In this document: in pieces, positions 54,554 to 62,831 of the stretch
Layout: the number at the start of each line of letters is the position of its first letter
Numbering within the stretch: the stretch's first letter is position 1
Assembly (NCBI GenBank): GCA_000227505.4
Contig: AGIF02000001.1
Location: forward strand, 2,376,035 to 2,440,034
Source of the DNA: a gamma proteobacterium HIMB55
GTDB taxonomy: Bacteria > Pseudomonadota > Gammaproteobacteria > Pseudomonadales > Halieaceae
Length of the DNA: 64,000 nucleotides
Direction of reading: 5' to 3'
Notes under the pieces: model-generated
The model's input: only the letters and a program-made list of their open reading frames with translations
Told to the model about the DNA's origin: nothing
Database searches by the model: none
Position numbers and translations under genes: made by a program

Positions 54554-55429
54554 TCAGGCGAGCATTCCCGTTCGGAGCTTCTTCATGGCGTTGCTCTCGA
54601 GCTGACGGATGCGTTCGGCCGATACACCATACTCATCGGCCAACTCGTGTAGCGTTGCTTTCGGCTCTGATAACCAGCGGCGAGCAACAATATCGCGGCT
54701 CCGCGCGTCCAGGGAAGACAAGGCCTCGGACAGCTGGTTTTCCTCATGCGCAACGTAATCAGCAGACTCGACAACCATAGCGGGGTCCATCGACTGATCT
54801 TCAAGGTATTGCTGAGGCGCCTGCCATGCCGATTCCTCATCAGCATCAACTGGCATATCAAACGCCACATCACGGCCGGATAACCGACTTTCCATGCGGG
54901 TCACTTCCGCAGGGTCGACACCCAGATCCTCTGCAATCGCTAGAGTCTCGGCTTCGGTGAGCCAATGCGTACCCGTTTTCTGGCTACGCAGATTAAAGAA
55001 CAACTTGCGCTGCGCTTTTGTAGTAGCCACTTTGACGATACGCCAATTTTTCAGAATGTACTCGTGCATCTCGGCTTTTATCCAATGCACGGCAAAGGAA
55101 ACAAGGCGAACACCTTTGCTTGGATCAAAACGCTTTACCGCCTTCATCAAACCAACGTTACCTTCTTGAATAAGATCAGCTTCCTGCAAGCCATAGCCTG
55201 AGTAAGAGCGCGCTACATGCACTACAAATCGTAGGTGAGCAAGTACTAACTCACGTGCAGAGTCAACGCAGTTCTCATAAAAAAGTCGTTCAGCAAGTTC
55301 TCTTTCACGCTCAATCGAGAGAATTGGGATAGCGCTGACTGTCTGTACATACGCGCCGAGATTGGCCCCGGGCGCCATGCTAAGAACGGCACTTGGTGAC
55401 AATGCGACTGCTGTATTGGTATCTGACAT
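54554..55429 (-). CDS. rpoH: RNA polymerase heat-shock sigma factor (sigma-32)
   Basis: Directs RNA polymerase to heat-shock promoters. Region 2: [41 protein letters not shown], with region 2.4 ending [13 protein letters not shown]. The RpoH box ([19 protein letters not shown]) is clear. Region 4 is [37 protein letters not shown] 55429 is the start (AGGAG upstream). 291 residues. It follows ftsX as in E. coli. A perfect CIRCE operator sits just upstream, so HrcA control is expected on top of the usual controls. Confidence 0.97.
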   Translation of the reverse strand: MSDTNTAVALSPSAVLSMAPGANLGAYVQTVSAIPILSIERERELAERLFYENCVDSARELVLAHLRFVVHVARSYSGYGLQEADLIQEGNVGLMKAVKRFDPSKGVRLVSFAVHWIKAEMHEYILKNWRIVKVATTKAQRKLFFNLRSQKTGTHWLTEAETLAIAEDLGVDPAEVTRMESRLSGRDVAFDMPVDADEESAWQAPQQYLEDQSMDPAMVVESADYVAHEENQLSEALSSLDARSRDIVARRWLSEPKATLHELADEYGVSAERIRQLESNAMKKLRTGMLA

Positions 55430-55455
55430 ACGCAAAACTCCTAAACTGGCTACGA

Positions 55456-55485
55456 ATATTAGCACTCTTGCCTTGAGAGTGCTAA
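55456..55485 (-). promoter_or_regulatory. rpoH promoter overlapped by a CIRCE operator
   Basis: Read on the minus strand, TTAGCA (55485-55480), an 18-base spacer and TAATAT (55461-55456) form a plausible sigma-70 promoter. The whole stretch is covered by the CIRCE element at 55459-55485. Transcription would start near 55449, giving a leader of about 20 bases before rpoH. Confidence 0.6.
55459..55485. promoter_or_regulatory. CIRCE element (HrcA operator), perfect 9-9-9
   Basis: TTAGCACTC (55459-55467), nine bases, GAGTGCTAA (55477-55485): a perfect match to the consensus TTAGCACTC-N9-GAGTGCTAA. It lies between the ftsX stop and the rpoH start, 29 bases upstream of the rpoH ATG. CIRCE is the binding site of the repressor HrcA, which GroE keeps active. 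Confidence 0.95.
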
Positions 55486-55510
55486 TTCACCCAAAAGTTC
55501 CGCCTACAGC

Positions 55511-56470
55511 CTAACGTGGCTGAATGCGCGCCAAGTGGAGTTGAACGGAGTAGCAGGCGCTTATCCAACCCAGCACCGAGCCCACAACAACTAGCAATAC
55601 AAGATCTCCAAAACCAAATACGGAGACAGCAGCCGAGCGATCATAGAGTTCAAATAGTTGCGAGATCGGCGCGTTCAGCACTTCAAATGTAATGAAGATC
55701 AAAAGCCCTGATACCAGCCCTCCGAGTGCGCCCAATAATGCACCCGTGTATAAGAACGGACGCCGGGCGAACGCGTTGCCGCCACCTATCAATTTGATGA
55801 CAACGATTTCTTCCCTGCGCGACTCGATACCCAGCCGAAGGGTATTACCGAGGGTCAACACGACGCCCAACGCCATTGCCACGCCAGGCGCCAAGGCAAT
55901 GGAGCGTGCTAATCCGATAACCGCCTCGAGCCGCTCAAGCCACCGGCTGTCTAAGATGACTTCCGCAATGCCCGGTAAAGCCTTCAAATCCTGACTCAGT
56001 TGCGCAAGTCCCGCGGAACGGATGTTCGCCGCAGGGTAAAGCCACAACGTATGGGGAAGCGGGTTGCTCTCCATACGGCTCGACAACGCAGACAAACCAG
56101 TAGCCTCGATAAATTCGGTCAACGCTGTATCGCGGTCAATGACCTTTACCGAAGCCACTCCAGGCTGTCGCTGAATTTTTTCGGCCAACCGTTTTGCATC
56201 GTCAAGCGTCAAACTAGCATCGGTCAGGACAGAGAGTTGCGGTGGCGCGTCTAACCGATTGACCTCTTTATTAACGGCGCTCGCCAATGCAAGGCCAAAC
56301 GTTGGGAGCGCAAGCGCAAGCGCAATCACGAAAACCGTGAGCAGATTGGAAATGGGTTCGCGGAAGAGCTTTTCCACACTCATGGCCGCGGCTTCCCGAT
56401 GATGATGCGCCCAAGCGAGGATTCTAGGCCTCGGGCCAGAGCCAACGCCTGCTGGTGACTGTCCCGCCAT
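55511..56470 (-). CDS. ftsX: Cell division ABC transporter permease FtsX
   Basis: An inner-membrane protein that, with FtsE, controls peptidoglycan amidases at the septum. Four membrane helices: one near residues 45-64, then three in the C-terminal half (LAPGVAMALGVVLTLG, TGALLGALGGLVSGLLIFI, DLVLLVVVGSVLGWISA). Between them is the periplasmic domain with LAEKIQRQPGVASVKVIDR. ATG 56470 shares one base with the ftsE stop. 319 residues. Confidence 0.95.
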   Translation of the reverse strand: MAGQSPAGVGSGPRPRILAWAHHHREAAAMSVEKLFREPISNLLTVFVIALALALPTFGLALASAVNKEVNRLDAPPQLSVLTDASLTLDDAKRLAEKIQRQPGVASVKVIDRDTALTEFIEATGLSALSSRMESNPLPHTLWLYPAANIRSAGLAQLSQDLKALPGIAEVILDSRWLERLEAVIGLARSIALAPGVAMALGVVLTLGNTLRLGIESRREEIVVIKLIGGGNAFARRPFLYTGALLGALGGLVSGLLIFITFEVLNAPISQLFELYDRSAAVSVFGFGDLVLLVVVGSVLGWISACYSVQLHLARIQPR

Positions 56471-57150
56471 CAACTCTCACCTCGCACATCATTGTTTAGC
56501 GTGATAAGGCGCCCTTCTTTGAGTGTAAGAATCCTTTGTGACATGCGAGATATCAGCGCCAAATCGTGACTCGCGACGATAACCGTCACACCGACGCTAT
56601 TAAACGCGGCAAACAAACCCATAATCTCAGCCGAAAGTTGCGGATCTAAATTACCCGTCGGCTCATCCGCAATGAGAATTTTAGGTCGCGCAACAACCGC
56701 GCGCGCAATGCCAACGCGCTGCTGCTCACCGCCCGATAACATTTCTGGTGATGCCCGCTCGCGATCTAGTAAACCCACTTTGTCCAAGGCTGCGCGAACG
56801 CGGCGATCAATATCGCGCTTAGTAAAACCCGCTATTTCGAGGGGCAGCGCCACATTGTGAAAGACGGAACGATCGAACAGCAGCTTATGATCTTGGAAAA
56901 CCACACCAAAATCTCGTCGGTATGCCGCGACACCCGACTCTCGGATTTTCGAAAGTGGTCTGCCGTTCACGGAAACCTCGCCCGAGGAAGCGCGATCAAG
57001 TAGGAGTAAAAGCCTCAGTAACGTACTCTTGCCAGCACCCGAGTGCCCGGTGAGAAAGGCCATCTCCCCACTCGCCATATTAAAGCTTAGATCGATAAGC
57101 GCGTCGCGCTGATCAAACCGTTTCCCCACCCGGTCAAAGACGAGATCCAT
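56470..57150 (-). CDS. ftsE: Cell division ATP-binding protein FtsE
   Basis: The ATPase of the FtsEX complex. Walker A is LTGHSGAGKSTLLRLLLLL, the Q-loop FGVVFQDHKLLFDRSVF, the ABC signature LSGGEQQRVGIARAVVARP, Walker B ILIADEPTGNLDP, and the H-loop VIVASHDLALI. 226 residues, as in E. coli. It starts six bases after ftsY and overlaps ftsX by one base: ftsY-ftsE-ftsX-rpoH in the E. coli order. Confidence 0.98.
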   Translation of the reverse strand: MDLVFDRVGKRFDQRDALIDLSFNMASGEMAFLTGHSGAGKSTLLRLLLLLDRASSGEVSVNGRPLSKIRESGVAAYRRDFGVVFQDHKLLFDRSVFHNVALPLEIAGFTKRDIDRRVRAALDKVGLLDRERASPEMLSGGEQQRVGIARAVVARPKILIADEPTGNLDPQLSAEIMGLFAAFNSVGVTVIVASHDLALISRMSQRILTLKEGRLITLNNDVRGES

Positions 57151-57156
57151 GCTCAG

Positions 57157-58173
57157 TTATCCAACGGGGTTAAACAACGCATCGACGAACTCATCAGCAT
57201 CGAATGGACGCAGATCCTCCACGCCTTCTCCAATACCGATAAAGCGAATCGGCCGCTTGATCTGTTCACCAATGGCGAAAACCACACCACCCTTTGCTGT
57301 GCCATCAAGCTTAGTCAACGCAATGCCAGTGACACCCACGCAGGCGTCAAATTCCTTTGCCTGTGCCACCGCGTTTTGTCCCGTGCCTGCGTCTAGCACC
57401 AGTAGTGTCTCGTGAGGCGCAGATGAATCTGCCTTTTTGATGACGCGAACGATTTTCTCCAGCTCCGTCATCAGATGCGCTTTGTTATTCAATCGTCCCG
57501 CTGTATCTGCGAGGAGTACGTCAACATTGCGCGCTTTTGCCGCGCTCAGGGCATCAAATAATACTGATGCACTGTCTGCGCCCGTATGCTGCGCTACCAC
57601 GGGTACATTGTTTCTCTCGCCCCAGGTTTGCAACTGCTCGACCGCCGCGGCCCTGAAAGTATCCCCAGCCGCGAGCATTACCGACCTTCCCTGAGACTGA
57701 TAACGGTGCGCTAATTTGCCAATCGTTGTGGTTTTACCCGCCCCATTTACGCCAACTACTAAGATAACCAATGGACCCTCGTCGGGTTCTTGAAGATCAG
57801 TAGCGTCAGCCGCCAACGTCTCGACAAGGAGGCGCTTTAGGGTGGTCATGACCGCCTCGGTATCAACAGCTGTGTTACGAGGATGCGCTGCTATCAAGCG
57901 GTCCATAATGACTTGCGTTGTGGCAACACCAACGTCGGCCATCAACAACTCGGTCTCGAGCGCTTCTATAACATCGTCGTCTATCGTAGCCCGCACACCA
58001 AGCGCTGACTCTAGACCCGACATGAGTGATTGACTCGTCCTGCCAAGGCCCGCCGTCAAGCGGCCAAACCATGATGTCTGCTCAGACTCCCGGTCTTTTA
58101 CTGCCTCGTCTTTGGCAGTCAGATCAGACGATTCTTGCGTCTCTTCCTTCTGCTTCCGTCCAAACCACTTCAT
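57157..58173 (-). CDS. ftsY: Signal recognition particle receptor FtsY
   Basis: The SRP-receptor GTPase that brings membrane-protein-making ribosomes to the translocon. G1 is VGVNGAGKTTTIGKLAHRY, G2/I-box near DTFRAAAVEQLQTW, G3 DTAGRLNNKAHLMTEL, G4 TKLDGTAKGG, and a C-terminal PIRFIGIGEGVEDLRPF. ATG 58173 (MKWFGRKQKEE) is chosen, with AGGAAGC about 10 bases upstream. The acidic N-terminal domain is short, giving 338 residues, against about 500 in E. coli. Confidence 0.97.
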   Translation of the reverse strand: MKWFGRKQKEETQESSDLTAKDEAVKDRESEQTSWFGRLTAGLGRTSQSLMSGLESALGVRATIDDDVIEALETELLMADVGVATTQVIMDRLIAAHPRNTAVDTEAVMTTLKRLLVETLAADATDLQEPDEGPLVILVVGVNGAGKTTTIGKLAHRYQSQGRSVMLAAGDTFRAAAVEQLQTWGERNNVPVVAQHTGADSASVLFDALSAAKARNVDVLLADTAGRLNNKAHLMTELEKIVRVIKKADSSAPHETLLVLDAGTGQNAVAQAKEFDACVGVTGIALTKLDGTAKGGVVFAIGEQIKRPIRFIGIGEGVEDLRPFDADEFVDALFNPVG

Positions 58174-58250
58174 ATTATTTGAGCTTCCTATCATCGCCGC
58201 GCACGTGATCGGCGCTATGCTATGGGAGTTTACCATCAGGTGCCTGCATC

Positions 58251-58820
58251 ATGAGCAAAAGTCGAGCGCGGCATTCCGCGAACCAAGTGAGGATTATTGG
58301 CGGGCAGTGGCGTGGAAGGAAGTTGAGCTTTCCAGATGCCGATGGACTGCGTCCCACCGCAGATCGCGTCCGAGAAACCCTCTTTAACTGGTTAGCGGGA
58401 CACATTGCGGGCTCAAGATGTCTGGATATGTTTGCGGGCTCGGGCGCTCTGGGCTTTGAAGCCCTATCAAGAGGCGCCAGCCACTGCTGCTTTGTCGATC
58501 AAAACACCGCTGTGCTAAAGCAAATTCAAGCCAACTGTGAATTACTATACGCCACGGCTAAGAGTGAATTCTTATTCGCCGATGCGAGCAAGCCGATAGA
58601 TGTTGCGGACACGTTCGATATCGTATTCCTGGATCCACCCTTCAAAGGACCTGCACTGGAAGCATGTCTCGACTGGCTCCTGAAAAGTCCCTTACTAAAG
58701 TCTGACTCATTGATTTACATTGAGACCGCAAAGAACGCCCCCTGGCGGAACGAAGCCCTCGACATTATTAAAGATAAACAGGCAGGCGACGTCTCTTTCA
58801 AGCTGGCGCAACTACGTTAG
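58251..58820 (+). CDS. rsmD: 16S rRNA (guanine-966-N2)-methyltransferase
   Basis: Methylates G966 of 16S rRNA. IIGGQWRGRKLSFPDADGLRPTADRVRETLFNWL is the family opening (seen from about residue 14). AdoMet site: CLDMFAGSGALGFEALSRGA. Catalytic motif: IVFLDPPFKGPALEA. 189 residues. Divergent from ftsY (77 bases), as in E. coli. coaD follows. Confidence 0.96.
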   Translation: MSKSRARHSANQVRIIGGQWRGRKLSFPDADGLRPTADRVRETLFNWLAGHIAGSRCLDMFAGSGALGFEALSRGASHCCFVDQNTAVLKQIQANCELLYATAKSEFLFADASKPIDVADTFDIVFLDPPFKGPALEACLDWLLKSPLLKSDSLIYIETAKNAPWRNEALDIIKDKQAGDVSFKLAQLR

Positions 58821-58883
58821 TTCGATTTGTCCTCAAGATTTGGGTTGTGTAGTCTCGGCCCGAAGAGAGTGAGAGCAGCTGTT

Positions 58884-59381
58884 ATGCGTAACGATACGAT
58901 TGTTTACCCTGGAACGTTTGACCCTATCCACAAAGGGCACGTAGACCTTGTCGAGCGGGCAGCCAGCTTGTTCGACCGAGTCGTTATCGGCGTAGCAGAT
59001 AGCGCAAAAAAACAACCGCTTTTCTCAACCGAGGAGCGTATTGATCTCGCAGAGCGATCTTTTGCTCACCTCGATAATATCGAGGTAAAGGGTTTTTCTG
59101 GCCTGTCGATTCGTTTCGTTGAAGATCAAGGCTCAAATTGTGTGCTTAGAGGAATTCGTACGACGGCAGATTTCGAATTCGAATATCAACTTGCCAATAT
59201 GAATCGCGCCATGAACCCCAACTTTGAGAGTATCTTCCTCACACCCACAAACGACCTGTCGTATATTTCATCAACGTTGGTTCGTGAGATCGCTTCGATG
59301 AACGGCGACGTCGAAGACTTCGTAACACCCGTTGTACTCGAGGCGCTAAAAGCAAAATTTTCGGCTAACGCTGGCAGCTAG
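58884..59381 (+). CDS. coaD: Phosphopantetheine adenylyltransferase
   Basis: Adds AMP to 4'-phosphopantetheine, the fourth step in coenzyme A synthesis. [20 protein letters not shown] carries the T/HxGH motif, [20 protein letters not shown] is the conserved middle, and [23 protein letters not shown] the signature end. ATG 58884 is preferred over an upstream start at 58827. 165 residues. Its end overlaps mutM on the other strand by 17 bases. Confidence 0.97.
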   Translation: MRNDTIVYPGTFDPIHKGHVDLVERAASLFDRVVIGVADSAKKQPLFSTEERIDLAERSFAHLDNIEVKGFSGLSIRFVEDQGSNCVLRGIRTTADFEFEYQLANMNRAMNPNFESIFLTPTNDLSYISSTLVREIASMNGDVEDFVTPVVLEALKAKFSANAGS

Positions 59382-60177
59382 GACAAAAGACCGTTGAACG
59401 ATTGGACTGCCGTATCTCTCTAAGCGTTTGATCTTTGCAGCGCTTACAGGACTCTCCCACACGGCCATAAACCTGCAAGCTCTGGGCGAAGTACCCTGCT
59501 TTTCCGTCACCGCCCACAAAATCCCGCAACGTTGTGCCACCCACCTCGATAGCCGTCGCCAACACCTGTTTGATGGCATCTACCAGTAACTCGTAGCGGG
59601 CTTTACTGATTTTATTTGCAGCACGATCCGGCCTTATTCCCGCCATAAAGAGCGCCTCATTTGCATAGATATTCCCTACGCCAACAACCACTTTCGCATC
59701 CATGATGAAATGCTTTATTGGCGCCGAGCGCTTTCGCGATGTTCCATACAAATAATCAGCGGAAAAATCGGTCGAGAGCGGTTCGGGGCCGAGGTGATCA
59801 AGGAGCATATGCGAGGCATCATCCAGCCAGTGCATGCTGCCGAACCGTCTTGGATCGTGGTACCGGAGCAAAAAACCACTATCGAGCCCTATGTCTACAT
59901 GGTCGTGCTTGCGCGGTTCTTCCTTTTCCGTAACAAGCCGCAGTGAACCAGACATGCCTAAGTGAACAAGAAGACTTCCATCTTGAAAATCAATGAGCAG
60001 GTATTTAGCGCGGCGCCGGGTCGCAAGCACTCTTGCGCCCTGTAGTCGCTGTTCCAAATCACTGGAAATAGGCCATCGCAACCTTCGGTCACGAACCATA
60101 ACCGACGTCACCTTGCGCCCAACAACGTGAGGCTCAATGCCTCGTCGTGTTGTTTCTACTTCTGGTAGCTCTGGCAC
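59365..60177 (-). CDS. mutM: Formamidopyrimidine-DNA glycosylase
   Basis: Removes oxidised purines such as 8-oxoguanine from [20 protein letters not shown] at the N-terminus: the Pro after Met is the catalytic amine and the Glu next to it is essential. [12 protein letters not shown] holds the conserved Lys-equivalent region. The C-terminal zinc finger has four Cys (CKRC ... CPSC). 270 residues. mutM next to coaD is common in gammaproteobacteria. Confidence 0.97.
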   Translation of the reverse strand: MPELPEVETTRRGIEPHVVGRKVTSVMVRDRRLRWPISSDLEQRLQGARVLATRRRAKYLLIDFQDGSLLVHLGMSGSLRLVTEKEEPRKHDHVDIGLDSGFLLRYHDPRRFGSMHWLDDASHMLLDHLGPEPLSTDFSADYLYGTSRKRSAPIKHFIMDAKVVVGVGNIYANEALFMAGIRPDRAANKISKARYELLVDAIKQVLATAIEVGGTTLRDFVGGDGKAGYFAQSLQVYGRVGESCKRCKDQTLREIRQSNRSTVFCPSCQR

Positions 60178-60296
60178 CTATTTCTCTCTCCACATCTTTT
60201 TCACATCACTTATCGTGAAATCTGCTTTGGAAAATACATGTCCTAAAACGTCCTTCAGCGAATCCGGCAGCGCTACAAAAAACATAGCTGGCAGGC

Positions 60297-60325
60297 AAAA
60301 AAAACCCCGGCAATGCCGGGGTTTT
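60297..60325 (-). terminator. Rho-independent terminator of rpmB-rpmG
   Basis: CCCCGGCA pairs with TGCCGGGG (60305-60321), with an A-run on the left that reads as eight T residues on the minus strand. It lies about 15 bases after the rpmG stop. Confidence 0.93.
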
Positions 60326-60340
60326 CGAACTGCTTTGCAC

Positions 60341-60496
60341 TTACTTGATCTTACCTTCTTTGTAGATCACATGCTTACGCGCAACAGGATCGTACTTCTT
60401 CATTTCCAACTTATCAGGCGTTGTACGCTTGTTCTTGTCAGTCGTGTAGAAGTGGCCTGTGCCCGCCGTTGAATTCATTCGAACTTTTTCACGCAT
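60341..60496 (-). CDS. rpmG: 50S ribosomal protein L33
   Basis: A 51-residue ribosomal protein that begins [19 protein letters not shown] and ends [10 protein letters not shown]. It has no Cys pairs, so it is the zinc-independent form. It is 13 bases after rpmB on the same strand, the standard rpmB-rpmG pair, followed by a strong terminator. Confidence 0.97.
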   Translation of the reverse strand: MREKVRMNSTAGTGHFYTTDKNKRTTPDKLEMKKYDPVARKHVIYKEGKIK

Positions 60497-60509
60497 CGCT
60501 AACTACTCC

Positions 60510-60746
60510 TCAAACCTTTTCGCCGCGGGCACGAAGCTCAGAAAGAACTGTTTCGATTCCACGCTTATCGATGATTCTCATACCCTTGGGTGATACACGC
60601 AGAGACACAAAACGCTTCTCCGACTCGACCCAAAAACGGTGATTGTGAAGGTTAGGCAGGAAGCGTCTGCGAGTGCGATTCTTCGCATGCGAGACATTAT
60701 TGCCCGTCATTGGGCGCTTACCTGTAACTTGACATACTCGCGACAT
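60510..60746 (-). CDS. rpmB: 50S ribosomal protein L28
   Basis: A 78-residue ribosomal protein: [38 protein letters not shown], then [26 protein letters not shown] 60746 matches the family start; a longer frame upstream is not supported. One Cys (residue 5), so no zinc ribbon. Transcribed with rpmG; radC lies upstream on the same strand. Confidence 0.97.
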   Translation of the reverse strand: MSRVCQVTGKRPMTGNNVSHAKNRTRRRFLPNLHNHRFWVESEKRFVSLRVSPKGMRIIDKRGIETVLSELRARGEKV

Positions 60747-60812
60747 CTGTCTGTCCACCAAAAAAAGGAGCGGCAAGATACCAAAGGCCTTGAGCTTAAG
60801 CAACACGAAGAG

Positions 60813-61421
60813 TTACACAAATCCTAAGTTTCTGAGGCTTTCGCAACGCCCCGAAGCGACGATTAAGTGATCTGCCAGTGCAATATCGACGAGCTTGAGA
60901 CATCTTGCCAACTTCCGTGTCGTCTCGATGTCAGCTGCACTTGGAATAAGCGAACCGGACGGGTGGTTGTGCGCCACCACGATCGAGGCTGCCTGGTGCG
61001 ACAAAGCGCGCGTTAAAACGACCCGTGGATCTACGTACGCGCGGTCAATCGAGCCGACGAATAGGGTCTCACTGGCAATAAACTCGTTCCTAGGGCCTAC
61101 AAACACTGCCATAAATGTCTCCCAAACCCGCCCATCCAGCGCTTCAACAACATAACGCTGAAGCTCGGCCCACTGTATTCCATCCTGATCGCCTTCCAAG
61201 CACTGCTCTGCCATAAGAGTTTGTAGGTGAAGCAAAGCTTTAAGTCTTAGGCGCCCTGTTTTAGTGACTACCGGATGGCTGAGCTCACCCTCGGACAGCC
61301 TCCGAAAAAAACCGCGAAGCGAAACGGAAGATGGGCAGCTACGCAACAACGTTTCCGCAGCAGATACAGAAATGCTCAGAAGATCAGCGATGAGTAAAAT
61401 ACGCACATGGTCATTTCTCAA
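60813..61421 (-). CDS. radC: RadC/JAB-domain protein with a shortened N-terminus
   Basis: About 200 residues. The C-terminal MPN/JAB domain is intact: metal-binding HNHPSG (VVAHNHPSGSLIPSAADIE) and the Asp in ALADHLIVASG. The usual N-terminal helix-hairpin-helix with PREKLL and ALSDAELLAILL is missing or diverged; a weak remnant (ADLLSISVSAAETLLRSC) remains. An in-frame stop lies two codons before the TTG at 61421, so no longer form exists. GTG 61406 is another possible start. radC between rpmB and divergent coaBC is the usual place. The function of RadC is unclear. Confidence 0.82.
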   Translation of the reverse strand: MRNDHVRILLIADLLSISVSAAETLLRSCPSSVSLRGFFRRLSEGELSHPVVTKTGRLRLKALLHLQTLMAEQCLEGDQDGIQWAELQRYVVEALDGRVWETFMAVFVGPRNEFIASETLFVGSIDRAYVDPRVVLTRALSHQAASIVVAHNHPSGSLIPSAADIETTRKLARCLKLVDIALADHLIVASGRCESLRNLGFV

Positions 61422-61625
61422 AATTCACCCATAGGCCATCTATCGATTCATTGGCCCACGACAAAGGGCAGTGGCGCAGTTCGTAGTCACAAACAATTTT
61501 CCGTTGAAATTGCATCAAGCCCTCTAAAACGTTGGCCTGTGGGAAGTACTACCAGTCCAGACCAGTAGGATTCATCGCGAGTGGATGCTACCTTTGGCAT
61601 CAAGTTTCTCCCTTGCATTGGGCAA

Positions 61626-62831
61626 ATGACACGACTTTTAAATCGTAATTTCATCATTGGTATAACCGGTAGTATTGCCGCGTACAAGGCTGCTGAAATC
61701 ACTCGTGACTTGATTCGTGAGGGAGCTAATGTGCGAGTGGTCATGACAGAGGGTGCCTGCGAGTTTATTACGCCACTGACAATGCAGGCGCTCTCGGGCA
61801 ATCCTGTTCATACCGGACTACTCGATACCGAAGCAGAAGCAGCGATGGGCCATATCGAACTCGCACGCTGGGCAGATTCGATTGTCGTTGCGCCGGCTAG
61901 TGCAGACTCTATCGCTCGGCTTGTGCAAGGCAGAGCCGATGATCTTTTGGGCGCATGCGTCCTAGCGACCCCAGCACCTATATTTGTCGCACCCGCAATG
62001 AATCAAGAGATGTGGGCGAAAGCGGCAACCCAAGAGAATATTGGCGTTCTTCGAGAGCGTGGAATAGGGATTCTAGGCCCAGATTCAGGCAGCCAAGCCT
62101 GTGGTGATATTGGCGCTGGTCGCTTACTTGAACCAAGCGAGATTGTTGAATCACTCATCAGCAGCTTCTCAAACGGTCAGCTTGCAGGGCGTCACGTCGT
62201 CATTACGGCAGGCCCCACGCGAGAGCCGCTATGTCCTGTCCGATACCTGAGCAACCGAAGCTCCGGCAAAATGGGGTATGCATTAGCTGAAGCCGCTTTA
62301 AATGCAGGTGCTCGCACGACGCTCATTTCGGGACCGGTCCATTGTGAGGCCGCGCCAGGTGTTGAAGTCGTTCAGGTGGAAACCACAGAAGAAATGCTCG
62401 AGGCGAGCATAGCCGCGGGAGATGGAGCAGATATCTTTATCGGTGCCGCCGCCGTTGTCGACTTCAAGCCTGAAACAGTAGCAACGCAAAAAATAAAGCG
62501 CGCTGGATCCGAGAGCATGGAACTGAAATTGGTTTCTAATCCAGACATCATCGCCACGATAGCGACCTCAGATGCGAGACCTAAGCTTGTGGTCGGCTTT
62601 GCCGCAGAAACGAACGATGTGACGGCCTATGCACGTGACAAGCTACAGCGAAAAAACCTGGATTTCATTTTTGCGAACGACGTAAGTGATGAAGCGATCG
62701 GTTTTAATAGCGATAGTAATGCGGGGACGCTTATTAGTGCAGACAGTGAGATGGCGATGGCTATGTCGTCCAAACGTGTTCTTGCAGAAACGATTATCTC
62801 CGAGCTCGCAATTCATCTGGCAGAAAAATGA
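61626..62831 (+). CDS. coaBC: Bifunctional phosphopantothenoylcysteine decarboxylase / synthase
   Basis: Two steps of coenzyme A synthesis in one protein. The N-terminal CoaC flavin decarboxylase has GITGSIAAYKAAEITRDLI, VAPASADSIARL, and AMNQEMW with the acid loop ACGDIGAGRL. The C-terminal CoaB part begins HVVITAGPTREPL and has VRYLSNRSSGKMGYALA. It ends with FANDVSDEAIGFNSDSN. ATG 61626 is chosen. 401 residues. Divergent from radC. The next gene overlaps its stop by four bases; the dut gene usual at this place is absent. Confidence 0.96.
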   Translation: MTRLLNRNFIIGITGSIAAYKAAEITRDLIREGANVRVVMTEGACEFITPLTMQALSGNPVHTGLLDTEAEAAMGHIELARWADSIVVAPASADSIARLVQGRADDLLGACVLATPAPIFVAPAMNQEMWAKAATQENIGVLRERGIGILGPDSGSQACGDIGAGRLLEPSEIVESLISSFSNGQLAGRHVVITAGPTREPLCPVRYLSNRSSGKMGYALAEAALNAGARTTLISGPVHCEAAPGVEVVQVETTEEMLEASIAAGDGADIFIGAAAVVDFKPETVATQKIKRAGSESMELKLVSNPDIIATIATSDARPKLVVGFAAETNDVTAYARDKLQRKNLDFIFANDVSDEAIGFNSDSNAGTLISADSEMAMAMSSKRVLAETIISELAIHLAEK

